Counted from the first letter of the stretch, positions 25,227-34,082 are shown. The stretch is DNA of 64,000 bases from Glutamicibacter arilaitensis Re117 (GCF_000197735.1 NC_014550.1:124001-188000); one strand, 5' to 3'. Numbers and translations: made by a program. Notes: a model not told the origin generated them from the letters alone.

Positions 25227-26612
25227 TTAGTTGGCGAAGACGGACCAGCCGAGGTAGCTGCCCTGAAGCTCGATTATCTCGAAGCCGGCATCGCGCAGGG
25301 CGCTGGCGGCCACGGCATTGCGCATGCCGCTTTGGCAGTAGGTCACGATGGCGCCGCTGGTTGGCAACTGATCCTGGTTCCACAGCACGCGTCCGCCGGA
25401 CAGCTGCGTTGCGCCCGGGATGTGCCCGGCGGCGAACTCGGTCTTGTTGCGCACATCCAGCAGCATTGCGTAGTCGAAACCTTCCAGCTGGGCCGGGGTG
25501 ATCGACTTCGGCTTCACGAGGGTCAAGCCTTCGAGGCTGGTGGTGAAGCCCTTGACCGCGTCGATTCCCACGCGCATCAGGTGGGCGCGGATCTGGGCGG
25601 CATGCTCGACGGAGTCGGCGAGCACGATCAGATCGCGTTCATCCTTTTCCGGGTCGTAGGCCCAAGCGCCGAAGCTTGCGGTCTTCGCCGTGCCCGGGAT
25701 GGACAGGGCCCCGGCTACAGTGCCTTCGGCGATCTGGGTGGGCCCGCGGGTGTCGACGAATGCCGAGGCGCCCGAGCGAATCTGCTCCACGATTCGCGCT
25801 GCCGGTACTTCTTCCAGTGCTTCGAGCTCGCCGAGGACCGCTGGGCCCAGGCGGTTCTGGCGCTTCATGCGGCCAAAGTACGCGTGAGCGTCGGGCTGGC
25901 CGTTGAGCAGTTCGGCAATGAAGCCTTCCTGGTCGTCGTTGGCCAGGTAGGTGCTCCACCATGCGAATTCGCGCTCGTAGCCCAGGGTGGTGGAAGGGAC
26001 CGCGCCCAGCGCCTTGCCGCAGGCGCTGCCCGAGCCGTGGCCAGGGTGGATCTGGATGTAGTCGGGCAGTTCGGCCAGGGTTTTCTTCAGCGAGGCGTAG
26101 AGGTCACGGGCGCCTTGGAAGCGGGTGTCCACTCCGCCGGCTGCCTCATCGAGCAGGTCTGGTCGGCCCAGGTCGCCGGCGAAGATGAAGTCGCCGGAGA
26201 GCAGGTAGCCCGGGGTCTTGCTGAAGGCGCCGTCGGTGACGGCGTAGGCCAGGTGTTCTGGGGTGTGGCCGGGGGTGTGGCGGGCGGTGATGCGCAAGTT
26301 GCCCAGCACGATGGCGTCGCCATCCATCAGGCGCTCGGCTTCGAAGCCGTACTGCCAGTCCTTGCCGCCTTCGCCCGAGACATAGCTGGTGGCGCCGGTG
26401 GCGGCGGCCAACTCGCGGGTTCCGGAGAGGTAGTCGGCGTGGATGTGGGTTTCGGCTACGGCAGTGATGCGCATGCCGTGCTTGGCCGCCAATGCCAGGT
26501 AGTCGGAAATGTCGCGGCGTGCGTCAACTACCAGGGCTTCGCCCTTGGCCTGGCAGCCGATGAAGTAGCTGGCCTGTGCGAGGTCTTCGTCGTAGAGGCG
26601 TTCAAGCAGCAT
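25227..26612 (-). CDS. MBL-fold persulfide dioxygenase fused to two rhodanese domains (CstB-like)
   Basis: 461 residues. The N-terminal metallo-beta-lactamase part has THIHADYLSG (H56, H58, D60), GHTPEHLAY and HPGHGSGSACG, the ETHE1-type iron site. Two rhodanese domains follow: the first (about 260-340) lacks a catalytic Cys, the second has YCQSGMR with Cys426. This matches CstB, which converts low-molecular-weight persulfides to thiosulfate. First gene of the operon; the SD AAGGAAC lies just before ATG 26612. Confidence 0.93.
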   Translation of the reverse strand: MLLERLYDEDLAQASYFIGCQAKGEALVVDARRDISDYLALAAKHGMRITAVAETHIHADYLSGTRELAAATGATSYVSGEGGKDWQYGFEAERLMDGDAIVLGNLRITARHTPGHTPEHLAYAVTDGAFSKTPGYLLSGDFIFAGDLGRPDLLDEAAGGVDTRFQGARDLYASLKKTLAELPDYIQIHPGHGSGSACGKALGAVPSTTLGYEREFAWWSTYLANDDQEGFIAELLNGQPDAHAYFGRMKRQNRLGPAVLGELEALEEVPAARIVEQIRSGASAFVDTRGPTQIAEGTVAGALSIPGTAKTASFGAWAYDPEKDERDLIVLADSVEHAAQIRAHLMRVGIDAVKGFTTSLEGLTLVKPKSITPAQLEGFDYAMLLDVRNKTEFAAGHIPGATQLSGGRVLWNQDQLPTSGAIVTYCQSGMRNAVAASALRDAGFEIIELQGSYLGWSVFAN

Positions 26613-26643
26613 GGTTGGTTCCTTTCAAAGATGAATTGAAACC

Positions 26644-26692
26644 ACCATACGTGATACCCCCGGGGGTATGTCAAAAATACGGGTGGGGGTAT
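26644..26692 (-). promoter_or_regulatory. Promoter and CstR-type operators of the persulfide operon
   Basis: On the minus strand TTGACA (26669-26674) and TATGGT (26644-26649) form a promoter with an 18-19 bp spacer. The spacer contains the perfect palindrome ATACCCCCGGGGGTAT (26654-26669), the kind of site bound by CsoR/CstR repressors. A second, imperfect copy ATACGGGTGGGGGTAT is at 26677-26692, with centres 23 bp apart. Confidence 0.75.
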
Positions 26693-26732
26693 ACGTTGAA
26701 CTGTCGAAAATCACTTCTGGGGGAGGGTGGTT

Positions 26733-27185
26733 CTAGCCTTGTGCGAACTGGCGCAACCAGCTGTGCAGCTGTTTCTGCTCGAGAGGATCCAATGAACCTA
26801 GCAACTGCAGTTCCCCGTCGCTGGAGGGATGCAGGATGCCGAGGTGATCTGCGGGAAGGTGCGCCATTGCCGCGCCGGCATCGGAGTCGGCGGATGCGCT
26901 CGCCGGAGCGGAGATGAATATTTCCGCAGGAGAATCCGGCCACCCTTCGAGGATTGAAATCGTGCCCTCTAATAGGCGCAAAGTTTCATGCGCGCTGAGC
27001 CATGCGGTGACCGTGCCGATGCCCAGTTCCAGACCCGCCTCGGGGGTGTTTTTGCGCATTCCCTTGGTGAGAATCTGGGTTTTCACGTTGAACTTGTCCG
27101 TTGCCATTGGCTTCGCCCGGGCCAGGCGCTGTTCCATGCGCGCGAAATCCTGCTCGATGCTTTTACGGCTTGCGAAGATACCCAT
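26733..27185 (-). CDS. Hypothetical protein
   Basis: 150 residues, soluble. The N-terminal region MGIFASRKSIEQDFARMEQRL is helical; the middle (GLELGIGTVTAWLSAHETLRLLEGT) and the end (DGELQLLGSLDPLEQKQLHSWLRQF) look like structured protein. Codon usage is normal for the region. I do not recognise a family. It stands alone between the persulfide operon and the TetR gene. Confidence 0.55.
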   Translation of the reverse strand: MGIFASRKSIEQDFARMEQRLARAKPMATDKFNVKTQILTKGMRKNTPEAGLELGIGTVTAWLSAHETLRLLEGTISILEGWPDSPAEIFISAPASASADSDAGAAMAHLPADHLGILHPSSDGELQLLGSLDPLEQKQLHSWLRQFAQG

Positions 27186-27222
27186 GCAAGTAACTTTGCC
27201 TGCTTCGGTGGACGCTGTCGAG

Positions 27223-27822
27223 CTATTTGCCGGTTGCAGCCGAAAGTACCGAAGTGAAAGCCGACTTCAGCGACTGCGCCAGATCTGCAGATTCTGCCAA
27301 ATAGCCATTGACCATTGCTCCGTCGCGCAGCATCATGAACTGGCGTGCAGCGGTTAGTGGATCCTTGACTCCGGCATCGGAGGCGATGTCGGCGAATTTT
27401 TCGAGCATCCACTGGCGGTGCGTGCCGATGATTTCGCGTACCGGGTCTGCCGGATCTGAATACTCGGCCGCCGCGTTAATGAATGCGCAACCGCGGAATC
27501 CCGGGTTGCAGCTGGACGCGCCAATGCCTTCTGCGATCGCGCCGAGTGAAGCGGCCGGGTCTGAGGGGTCGTGCACGCTTTGGAGCCACTCGCGTTCCTT
27601 TTCGCCCAGCTCGCCGAGGTAGGCGACGACCAGGTCGCTTTTGCTGCGGAAGTGGCGGTAGAAGGTGACCTTGGTGATTCCTACTTCTTCAATGATCTTG
27701 TCGGCGCTCGTTGCGCGGATGCCTTGGGTGTAGAACAGGCGGCTGGTTGCCTCCAGGATGCGCTCGCGAGTGGCACCGGCCGAGCGGGTTCGGGTGGATT
27801 TGGCCGCTGCTTCTGATTGCAC
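27223..27822 (-). CDS. TetR-family repressor
   Basis: 199 residues. HTH: RERILEATSRLFYTQGIRATSADKIIEEVGITKVTFYRHFRSKSDLV (quoted in pieces elsewhere; about residues 19-65), followed by a ligand domain with a Cys in CNPGFRGCAF (about 110-119). I choose GTG 27822 because GGAGG is 6 bases upstream; TTG 27834 would overlap that SD. It is divergent from ohr and likely controls it together with itself through the palindrome at 27891-27912. Confidence 0.9.
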   Translation of the reverse strand: MQSEAAAKSTRTRSAGATRERILEATSRLFYTQGIRATSADKIIEEVGITKVTFYRHFRSKSDLVVAYLGELGEKEREWLQSVHDPSDPAASLGAIAEGIGASSCNPGFRGCAFINAAAEYSDPADPVREIIGTHRQWMLEKFADIASDAGVKDPLTAARQFMMLRDGAMVNGYLAESADLAQSLKSAFTSVLSAATGK

Positions 27823-27868
27823 GAGTGCCTCCAAGTAGAAAAAAGTTCTTGCGCAGGTATACGAAGTA

Positions 27869-27912
27869 GTCTACCTTAGTAAATGTAGACGAACTAGTAA
27901 CTCTACTAGTTC
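27869..27912. promoter_or_regulatory. Operator region between tetR and ohr
   Basis: GAACTAGTA (27891-27899) and TACTAGTTC (27904-27912) are perfect inverted repeats around a 4-bp centre, a typical TetR-size site. GTCTAC (27869-27874) and GTAGAC (27885-27890) form a second inverted repeat next to it. Confidence 0.65.
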
Positions 27913-27933
27913 CGGATTTTGAGGAGACGCAAC

Positions 27934-28365
27934 ATGTCAGCACCCCTGTAAAGCACCACCGCAACCGCAACCGGCAATGGCCGTTCCCAGGCCCGCGCTG
28001 TCAGCGACGATGGCTTGCTCGATGTCACGCTGGAAACCCCGACCTCCATGGGCGGCCCGGGCGGTGCAACCAATCCCGAGCAGCTTTTTGCCGCCGGCTG
28101 GGCCTCTTGCTTCCATTCCGCTCTGAAGCTCGTCGCCGCGAAGCGCAGGGTCAAGATCGCGGACTCCACCGTCACCGCAGAAGTTTCCCTGCGTAAGACC
28201 CCGGAAGGCGGGTTCGGATTGGAAGCGGCACTGCAGGTGAACTTCGCTGCGGGCCTGAACAAGGAAATGGCTGACGAGCTAGTTGACGCCGCGCACGCCG
28301 TCTGCCCCTACTCCAACGCCACTCGCGGCAATATTCCGGTGACGCTGACCAGCGTCGTAGCTTGA
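27934..28365 (+). pseudogene. ohr: Organic hydroperoxide resistance protein Ohr with in-frame stop at codon 6
   Basis: The 143-codon frame begins MSAPL, then TAA (27949-27951), then STTATATGNGRSQARAV and the rest of a normal Ohr/OsmC protein. The two catalytic cysteines (C59 in SCFHS, C124 in AVCPYSNATRGN) are intact. Family members have Tyr at codon 6 (LYxxxAxATG), so a single TAC/TAT to TAA change is the likely lesion. SD GAGGAGA precedes the ATG. No good internal restart exists; the next frame-internal start is TTG 28015. It may be inactive, or the base may be a sequencing error. Confidence 0.85.
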
Positions 28366-28373
28366 GCACCGCC

Positions 28374-28927
28374 ATGAGCATCACGTCCAGCGATTACAGC
28401 CGCAAGTTGCGCAACCTTTATTTCGCCCGCTTCGCCGTGGTAATCATCTGGGTTGGCCTCGTGCTTGCAGCGGCCGCCCGGGCTACTGAACCGAGCATCT
28501 TGCTGACAGCGCTGCTGGTAATTTTTCCAGCATTCGATGCAGGCGCCGTGCTGTGGCAAATGCGAGCGGATCCCGCGGGGCGGGGCTCCTGGGCGGTACA
28601 GAAGGCAGCGATTGCCTTGAGTTCAGTGGTTTGGGGATCGCCTCTTCGATCTCGCTGCCGGCGGCCGTTGCTGTCTGGGGAGTGTGGGCGATTGCCTCCG
28701 GTGTCCCGCAGTTGCTGACCGTGATTCGCAACCGAGGTGCCGGCGGCCAAATTGCGCAGGTGCTATCGGGAGGTATCTCGGTGCTCGCCGGTGGCGGTTT
28801 CCTCTACCAAGGGCTCCTGGGACGCGCAATGATGGCCGGGGTAGCGGGCTATGCGACCCTCGGGGCGGTCTTTTTCCTCGTCTCGGCCATCGTCTTGAGC
28901 GCAAAACTGCGCAAGGTCAGCGTCTAG
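28374..28927 (+). pseudogene. Frameshifted multi-pass membrane protein (DUF308/HdeD-like size)
   Basis: The first frame (ATG 28374) encodes YFARFAVVIIWVGLVL and two hydrophobic segments to about 28625; the protein then continues in another frame as GLGIASSISLPAAVAVWGVW through the stop at 28925-28927. The switch fits one missing base near 28626-28634. Joined, it gives about 185 residues with about six helices, the size and hydrophobic pattern of HdeD-type proteins, though I am unsure of the family. It starts 9 bp after ohr and its end overlaps the convergent GntR gene by 4 bp. Confidence 0.7.
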
Positions 28928-29577
28928 GCCAAGCTGTCGAGGTGCTTGGCCAATCGTGCGCTGGCGTTGGCCAGATGCTGGGCCAATACCTCGGCGGCAC
29001 CGTGGGCATCACCGGCTTCAATGCACTGAAGCAGGCGTTCGTGCTCGTCGGCAATATCTGCGGTGTTGAGCAAGGTCGCATCCTGCACATGGGTCATGCA
29101 CAAGCGGATTTCATCGCTGAGCTGGTCGTAGATGGAGCTGGTCCGCTGCGACTGGAGGGCTTGGACCAGGGCGGAGTGGAACTGGACATCTGGGTCCACG
29201 ATGTCGATCGGGGACGCATCGCGCAGGGCAGTGATTTCCGCATTGGCTTGGCGAGCGGCTTCTGGGACTTGGCCGGTGCTCGCCAGCAGTCGGACCGCCT
29301 CGGCTTCGATGATGGCTCGGGTGCGGTAGATGTCGCGAGCGTCGGCCGAAGTCAGCAGCGTGACTTTAGCGCTCTGATGCGCGTTGCGCGTCAGTAAGCC
29401 GCTGGCAACGAGGTTTTCCAAAGCGGCTTTTGCTGTTGGCCGGGCCACCTCATAGTGCGCAGCAACGTCGACCTCGCCCAGCGGCGTGCCGGGGGCCAGT
29501 TCTCCGCTGAAAATTCTGGCACGCAAAGATTTTACGATGGTCTGAACCACGGAAACCACACCTAAACGGGCTGCCAC
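28924..29577 (-). CDS. GntR-family regulator (FCD/FadR subfamily)
   Basis: 217 residues. N-terminal winged helix LRARIFSGELAPGTPLGEVDVAAHYEVARPTAKAALENLVASGLL and a C-terminal FCD ligand domain with the metal-binding pattern (DVQFHSALV and later histidines in EHERLLQCIEAGD, GAAEVLAQHL). I accept GTG 29577 because AAAGGAT lies 6 bases upstream. It is divergent from the large FAD/Fe-S dehydrogenase gene and probably controls it. Confidence 0.9.
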   Translation of the reverse strand: MAARLGVVSVVQTIVKSLRARIFSGELAPGTPLGEVDVAAHYEVARPTAKAALENLVASGLLTRNAHQSAKVTLLTSADARDIYRTRAIIEAEAVRLLASTGQVPEAARQANAEITALRDASPIDIVDPDVQFHSALVQALQSQRTSSIYDQLSDEIRLCMTHVQDATLLNTADIADEHERLLQCIEAGDAHGAAEVLAQHLANASARLAKHLDSLA

Positions 29578-29607
29578 ATGGATCCTTTCGCCCTGCTGGA
29601 AAACAAC

Positions 29608-29660
29608 CTAACAAGTATCCCACGAATCGTACTACTATGACATGAGTACTTGTTAGACAA
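29608..29660. promoter_or_regulatory. GntR-type operators in the divergent promoter region
   Basis: CTAACAAGTA (29608-29617) and its exact inverse TACTTGTTAG (29647-29656) flank the likely -10 TACTAT. The downstream copy overlaps TTGTTAGACAA (29650-29660), an FCD-type TTGT-N3-ACAA site. Confidence 0.6.
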
Positions 29661-29707
29661 TTTTCGTATTCGGCAAGCGGCGCTTGCCAACCGCACAGGA
29701 GCGCACC

Positions 29708-32539
29708 ATGGCTTTGAGCACGCCAGCACTCGGCGAAACAACCGTTTCGTCCACGATCCTTGACCTCGTCGGGGACCAAGACCGCGTTAAAACCCGATCC
29801 ATCGACCGCGTTGCCTACGCTTCGGATGCCTCGCACTACCTGTACACCCCGCAGGCAGTGGTGCTGGCCAAGGATGCTGCCGAAGTATCGGCGTTGCTGA
29901 CGGCCGCCGCCGCCAAGGGCCAGCCGGTCACCCTGCGCTCCGGCGGCACCTCGCTGGCCGGACAGGCCAGTGGCGACGGGCTGATGATCGATGTGCGCCG
30001 CAACTTCCGCGGGATTACCGTGCTCGATAAGGGAGCACGCGTGCGCGTGCAGCCCGGAGCAACCGTGCGCCAGGTCAACGCCCGTTTGGCGGTCTACGGA
30101 ACGAAGCTGGGCCCGGACCCGGCCAGCGAGGCCGCATGCACCATCGGCGGCGTGATCGCCAACAACTCCTCGGGCATGGCCTGCGGCACCGAATTCAACA
30201 CCTACCGGACCCTGGAATCGATGACCTTCGTGCTGCCATCGGGAACTATGATAGATACCGCGGATCCCGAGGCTGACCGCAAGCTGGCCGCCGCCGAGCC
30301 GCGGCTGGTTGCCACTTTGGACAAACTGCTCAAGCGCGTGCGCAGCAATCCTGCTTCGGTCGCGAAGATCGAAAAGCACTTCGCGTTGAAGAACACCATG
30401 GGCTACGGCATCAACGCCTTCCTGGACTTCGATACGCCTGCCGAGCTGATGGCACACCTGATCATCGGTTCCGAGGGAACCCTGGCGTTCGTCGCAGAGG
30501 CCGTCTTCCGCACTGTGCCGATCCGCAAGCTGGCTGTCGCCACCTTGGCCGTATTCGACAACCTGGATCTGGCCACCCGCGCGCTGCCTGAGCTCGTGGA
30601 ATCCGGTGCAGCCACCCTGGAGCTGATGGACTCCACCTCGCTGCGCGTCGGCCAGTCCTTGCCTGGCGTGCCCGATGCCATCATGGGCTTCGACGTCGAG
30701 CAGCAGGCCGCCTTGCTGGTGGAGTACCACGCGGACACCGAAGAGGAGCTGGCTGGGCTGCGATCCGCAGGCCAGTCGCTGCTCGATGCTTCGGCATTGC
30801 GTGCTCCAGCCATCTTGTCCCCGGATGCCAAGAACCGCCAGGCCGCCTGGAAGTTCCGCAAGGGCCTGTATGCTTCGGTGGCCGGCGCCCGCGTTTCGGG
30901 TACCACCGCGCTGCTGGAAGACGTCGTCGTCCCGGTTGAGACCCTGGCCGAAACCTGCGACAGCCTGCAGGAGCTATTCACCGAGTACGGCTACGAGGAT
31001 TCGGTGATCTTCGGCCACGCCAAGGACGGCAACATCCACTTCATGCTCACCGACCGCTTCGAGGGCGATGTGGCGCTGAACCGCTACAACTCCTTCAACG
31101 ACAAGATGGTGCAGCTGATCCTGGACAAGGACGGCAACCTGAAGGCGGAGCACGGCACCGGCCGCGCTATGGCGCCATTCGTTCGCGCGCAGTACGGCGA
31201 TGAGCTCTACGAGGTGCACCTGGAACTGAAGGCCGCCTGCGACCCCCGCCTGATGATGAACCCGGGCGTGATCATCGATGAGGACCATGCCGCGCACATC
31301 CGCAACATCAAGCTCAACGAGACCATCGAGGTTGAAGCGGACCACTGCGTGGAATGCGGCTACTGCGAACCGGTTTGCCCGTCCAAGGACCTGACCCTGA
31401 CCCCGCGCCAGCGCATCGTGGTGCGCCGCGCCATTGCCAAGGCCGAAGCCGAGGGGAACACCGCCCTGGTGGCCGAACTCGAGCGCGACTACGAGTACAA
31501 CGGCGTGCAGACCTGTGCCGTTGACGGCATGTGCGTCACCGCATGTCCTGTGGGCATCAATACCGGACTGCTGGTCAAGCGCCTGCGCCGCGAAGATGCA
31601 CATCCTGTGCTGGAAGCCGGTTTCAAGGCCGCTGCCAAGGGCTGGGGTGGTGCGACCCGAGCTGGTTCGCTGGCGCTGAGCGTTGCCGACAAGTTCCCGA
31701 CCGCAGTGGTCCGCGGCGCTACCGACTTGGTTCGCAAGGTGGTCAGTGAGGATCTCATGCCACGCTACGATGCTGACCTGCCAGGTGGCGGCGAAGCCCG
31801 CAAGCCAATGGCCGGGAACTTAGGTGCCGTTGGCACCGAGCCTCTGGCGATCTACCTGCCAGCCTGCGTGAATTCGATGTTTGGCCCGGCTGGAGATGGC
31901 GAGGGTGTTGCCCCGGCATTCACCAAGCTGCTGCACGCTGCCGGCGTCTCCGTATACGTCCCAGAAGGCATTGAATCCACCTGCTGCGGCACCCCTTGGA
32001 CTTCCAAGGGCTACGAGCAGGGCCACGAAGTCATGGGCCAGCGTGTGCTGGAGGAAATCCGAGCTGCCATGCCGGGCAAGAACTTGCCGATTATCTCGGA
32101 TGCTTCGAGCTGCACGGAAGGCTATGAGCACACCCTGGCCGAGCACGGTTACGAGGTAGTGGATCTGTTGGCATTCACTTCGCAACACCTGCTCGACAAG
32201 CTGCCCGAAATGCAGAAAATCTCCTCGGTGACCCTGCACCCGACCTGCTCATCCACGCAGATGGGCTTGAACCCGGATATGCAGAAGATTGCCGAGGCAG
32301 TCGCTGACACCGTGAACACCCCGGTCAATTGGGGTTGCTGTGGTTTTGCCGGCGATCGCGGCATGCTGCACCCTGAGCTGACCGAGTCGGCAACTGCCCG
32401 GGAAGCGGCCGAGGTTCGTGAATTGGATGCGCAGGAACATGCTTCGTGCAACCGTACCTGCGAACTGGGCATGACTCGTGCGACCGGCAAGGAATACCGC
32501 CACATCGTTGAATTGCTGGCAGAGGCTGCTGGCAAGTAG
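29708..32539 (+). CDS. FAD-linked oxidase fused to Fe-S/CCG domains (D-lactate/2-hydroxyacid dehydrogenase type)
   Basis: 943 residues. PCMH-type FAD-binding domain (about 40-250, TLRSGGTSLAGQASGDGLMID and PGATVRQVN), FAD-oxidase C-terminal domain to about 530, two 4Fe-4S motifs (CVECGYCEPVCP near 546 and CAVDGMCVTACP near 601), and a C-terminal Cys-rich part with two CCG motifs (CCGTPW, CCGFAGD). This order matches DLD-type enzymes that oxidise D-lactate or related hydroxy acids to the quinone pool. Start ATG 29708 with AGGAG upstream. Regulated by the adjacent GntR, whose family often senses such acids. Confidence 0.92.
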   Translation: MALSTPALGETTVSSTILDLVGDQDRVKTRSIDRVAYASDASHYLYTPQAVVLAKDAAEVSALLTAAAAKGQPVTLRSGGTSLAGQASGDGLMIDVRRNFRGITVLDKGARVRVQPGATVRQVNARLAVYGTKLGPDPASEAACTIGGVIANNSSGMACGTEFNTYRTLESMTFVLPSGTMIDTADPEADRKLAAAEPRLVATLDKLLKRVRSNPASVAKIEKHFALKNTMGYGINAFLDFDTPAELMAHLIIGSEGTLAFVAEAVFRTVPIRKLAVATLAVFDNLDLATRALPELVESGAATLELMDSTSLRVGQSLPGVPDAIMGFDVEQQAALLVEYHADTEEELAGLRSAGQSLLDASALRAPAILSPDAKNRQAAWKFRKGLYASVAGARVSGTTALLEDVVVPVETLAETCDSLQELFTEYGYEDSVIFGHAKDGNIHFMLTDRFEGDVALNRYNSFNDKMVQLILDKDGNLKAEHGTGRAMAPFVRAQYGDELYEVHLELKAACDPRLMMNPGVIIDEDHAAHIRNIKLNETIEVEADHCVECGYCEPVCPSKDLTLTPRQRIVVRRAIAKAEAEGNTALVAELERDYEYNGVQTCAVDGMCVTACPVGINTGLLVKRLRREDAHPVLEAGFKAAAKGWGGATRAGSLALSVADKFPTAVVRGATDLVRKVVSEDLMPRYDADLPGGGEARKPMAGNLGAVGTEPLAIYLPACVNSMFGPAGDGEGVAPAFTKLLHAAGVSVYVPEGIESTCCGTPWTSKGYEQGHEVMGQRVLEEIRAAMPGKNLPIISDASSCTEGYEHTLAEHGYEVVDLLAFTSQHLLDKLPEMQKISSVTLHPTCSSTQMGLNPDMQKIAEAVADTVNTPVNWGCCGFAGDRGMLHPELTESATAREAAEVRELDAQEHASCNRTCELGMTRATGKEYRHIVELLAEAAGK

Positions 32540-32549
32540 CACCCAGGAC

Positions 32550-32583
32550 AAAGCCGCTTGAAAGGCAACTTTCAGGCGGCTTT
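32550..32583 (+). terminator. Terminator after the FAD/Fe-S dehydrogenase gene
   Basis: AAAGCCGCTTGAAAG and CTTTCAGGCGGCTTT form a near-perfect stem with loop GCAA, flanked by A and T runs, so it can act on both strands. Confidence 0.85.
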
Positions 32584-32621
32584 GCCGCAGGGTGATGCTT
32601 AGAGCTGGTACTTGCCGAGGA

Positions 32622-34082
32622 TCAGGCCGCGAGATCTTCGGGGCCGTCATGCGGTTTCAGTCGTTCCTTGAGTTTCTGCATCCATTTCGAATCGCATCTC
32701 AATTGAGGGAACGGTTTGTGCGCGTATCCGGTGGCCGGTGGTGCGGTGGACTTGTACGACATTGCTGATCCTGGGCAAACCATGATGGGATGGCCGTTGC
32801 CGAATGCAATGTATTCGTACCAACCGACGGCTTCCTTGGCTTTGTTGCAGGCAGCGCACCGGCCATCGCCGTTGAAAACAGTGGTCTTGCCGCCACGGGC
32901 GTATTGCTTGACGTGGTCTATTTCCTCGACGATTCCGTCGCAGAATGGCGTGCGGCAGTGTCTGTCGCGGACCGCGATGAACTTCTTGAGCTTTTCCGGG
33001 AAAATCCGGGCTTTAGAATCCATGGTGATCAGGTCCTGGTCACCGGGCGCCGTGTAGAAGCGGGCGAGTTCGGTGCGCACTTCGAGCTGTTCGATGAGTT
33101 CTTGGTCAGGTTTGGCATCGATCTGCTCGGGGGTCAGGTCATTTGGGATCTGATGCCCGCTAATCCATTCACGCACGCTCTGGGCAGGAATGAATCCGTA
33201 ACCTTCCAAATAGGCTGGTTCGCGTTCGCCGGCGAAGAGGGCTCGGTCGGTCATGATCACACCGACGTGCAGCGCGATGGGCATCTTGGAAGGTTCACCA
33301 ATCATCATGTAGCTGAAGAGCAGGTCGGCACGAATCTGGGCGCGAGAGCGCTTGTCGCCTTTTTTGCGCAGGGCTTTTGACTCATCGTCCAAGTAGTTCT
33401 TCAGGCACATGCCCTGCAGCAGGGGGTATTCGCCGTTGATCATGATGCGGCCGCGCTGATGGTCGATTTTCAGGCTGAGTTTGCGTTGTTCTTCAACGGT
33501 TTTCTGCTCGATTGATTCCTGGTCTGAGGTGTAGGACAGGACGAACTTATGGACCGTTTCCTTGATCTGGTTAGTGCCCATGGACTCGAACATGTCCGGG
33601 TTCTGGGCGAAGAACTGGTCGAACTCGGTGCGACGCAGGGGTTTGAGGGCTTGCAACGGAGTCAGGATGGCTTGGGCTTGTGCCTCGGTGAATTCTCCGC
33701 GTGCGCAGGCTGCCGCGAGGTGAGGGGTGTCTTCGAAGAGGATGCGGCAATTGACCAAGTAATTGCGCATTCCGTGCGGAGATTGCCTGCGGGCCAGAGC
33801 GACGCTGGCGGCTGCGCCGCGCGTTTGGTCATCCATGTGGATGCCACGTTCTTCATGGTCTCGAACGAATTCCTTCTCGAGTTGGTGGCCGAGGGCGGCC
33901 TGCTTGAAGCGCAATGTGGAGATGAAAGACTCCAGTAATTCGATGCCTTGGGCGCACTCGGTTTTGCTGCCATGTTCTTCAATAGCAGACAGGTCGTCTT
34001 GCACCATTTGCATGTGGAGGTCGAAGTCCTCATGTGGTGCTGGTGGGGTGAGGCTGCTTCCGTGCGCCTTTGCTTCGGACAT
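32622..34082 (-). CDS. DUF222 domain HNH endonuclease
   Basis: 486 residues of the DUF222-HNH family that is widespread in Micrococcales. The N-terminal DUF222 part covers about residues 15-370; the HNH module near residue 390 reads RHCRTPFC, then EIDHVKQYARGGKTTVFN and CAACNKAKE. The catalytic His is in EIDHV. Its cellular role is not established. Start ATG 34082; the start codon lies inside an inverted repeat. Confidence 0.9.
   Translation of the reverse strand: MSEAKAHGSSLTPPAPHEDFDLHMQMVQDDLSAIEEHGSKTECAQGIELLESFISTLRFKQAALGHQLEKEFVRDHEERGIHMDDQTRGAAASVALARRQSPHGMRNYLVNCRILFEDTPHLAAACARGEFTEAQAQAILTPLQALKPLRRTEFDQFFAQNPDMFESMGTNQIKETVHKFVLSYTSDQESIEQKTVEEQRKLSLKIDHQRGRIMINGEYPLLQGMCLKNYLDDESKALRKKGDKRSRAQIRADLLFSYMMIGEPSKMPIALHVGVIMTDRALFAGEREPAYLEGYGFIPAQSVREWISGHQIPNDLTPEQIDAKPDQELIEQLEVRTELARFYTAPGDQDLITMDSKARIFPEKLKKFIAVRDRHCRTPFCDGIVEEIDHVKQYARGGKTTVFNGDGRCAACNKAKEAVGWYEYIAFGNGHPIMVCPGSAMSYKSTAPPATGYAHKPFPQLRCDSKWMQKLKERLKPHDGPEDLAA

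Noticed and set aside
25002..26639. A 545-codon plus-strand frame opposite the persulfide dioxygenase gene
   Set aside because: Antisense shadow of a gene with clear metal and rhodanese motifs.
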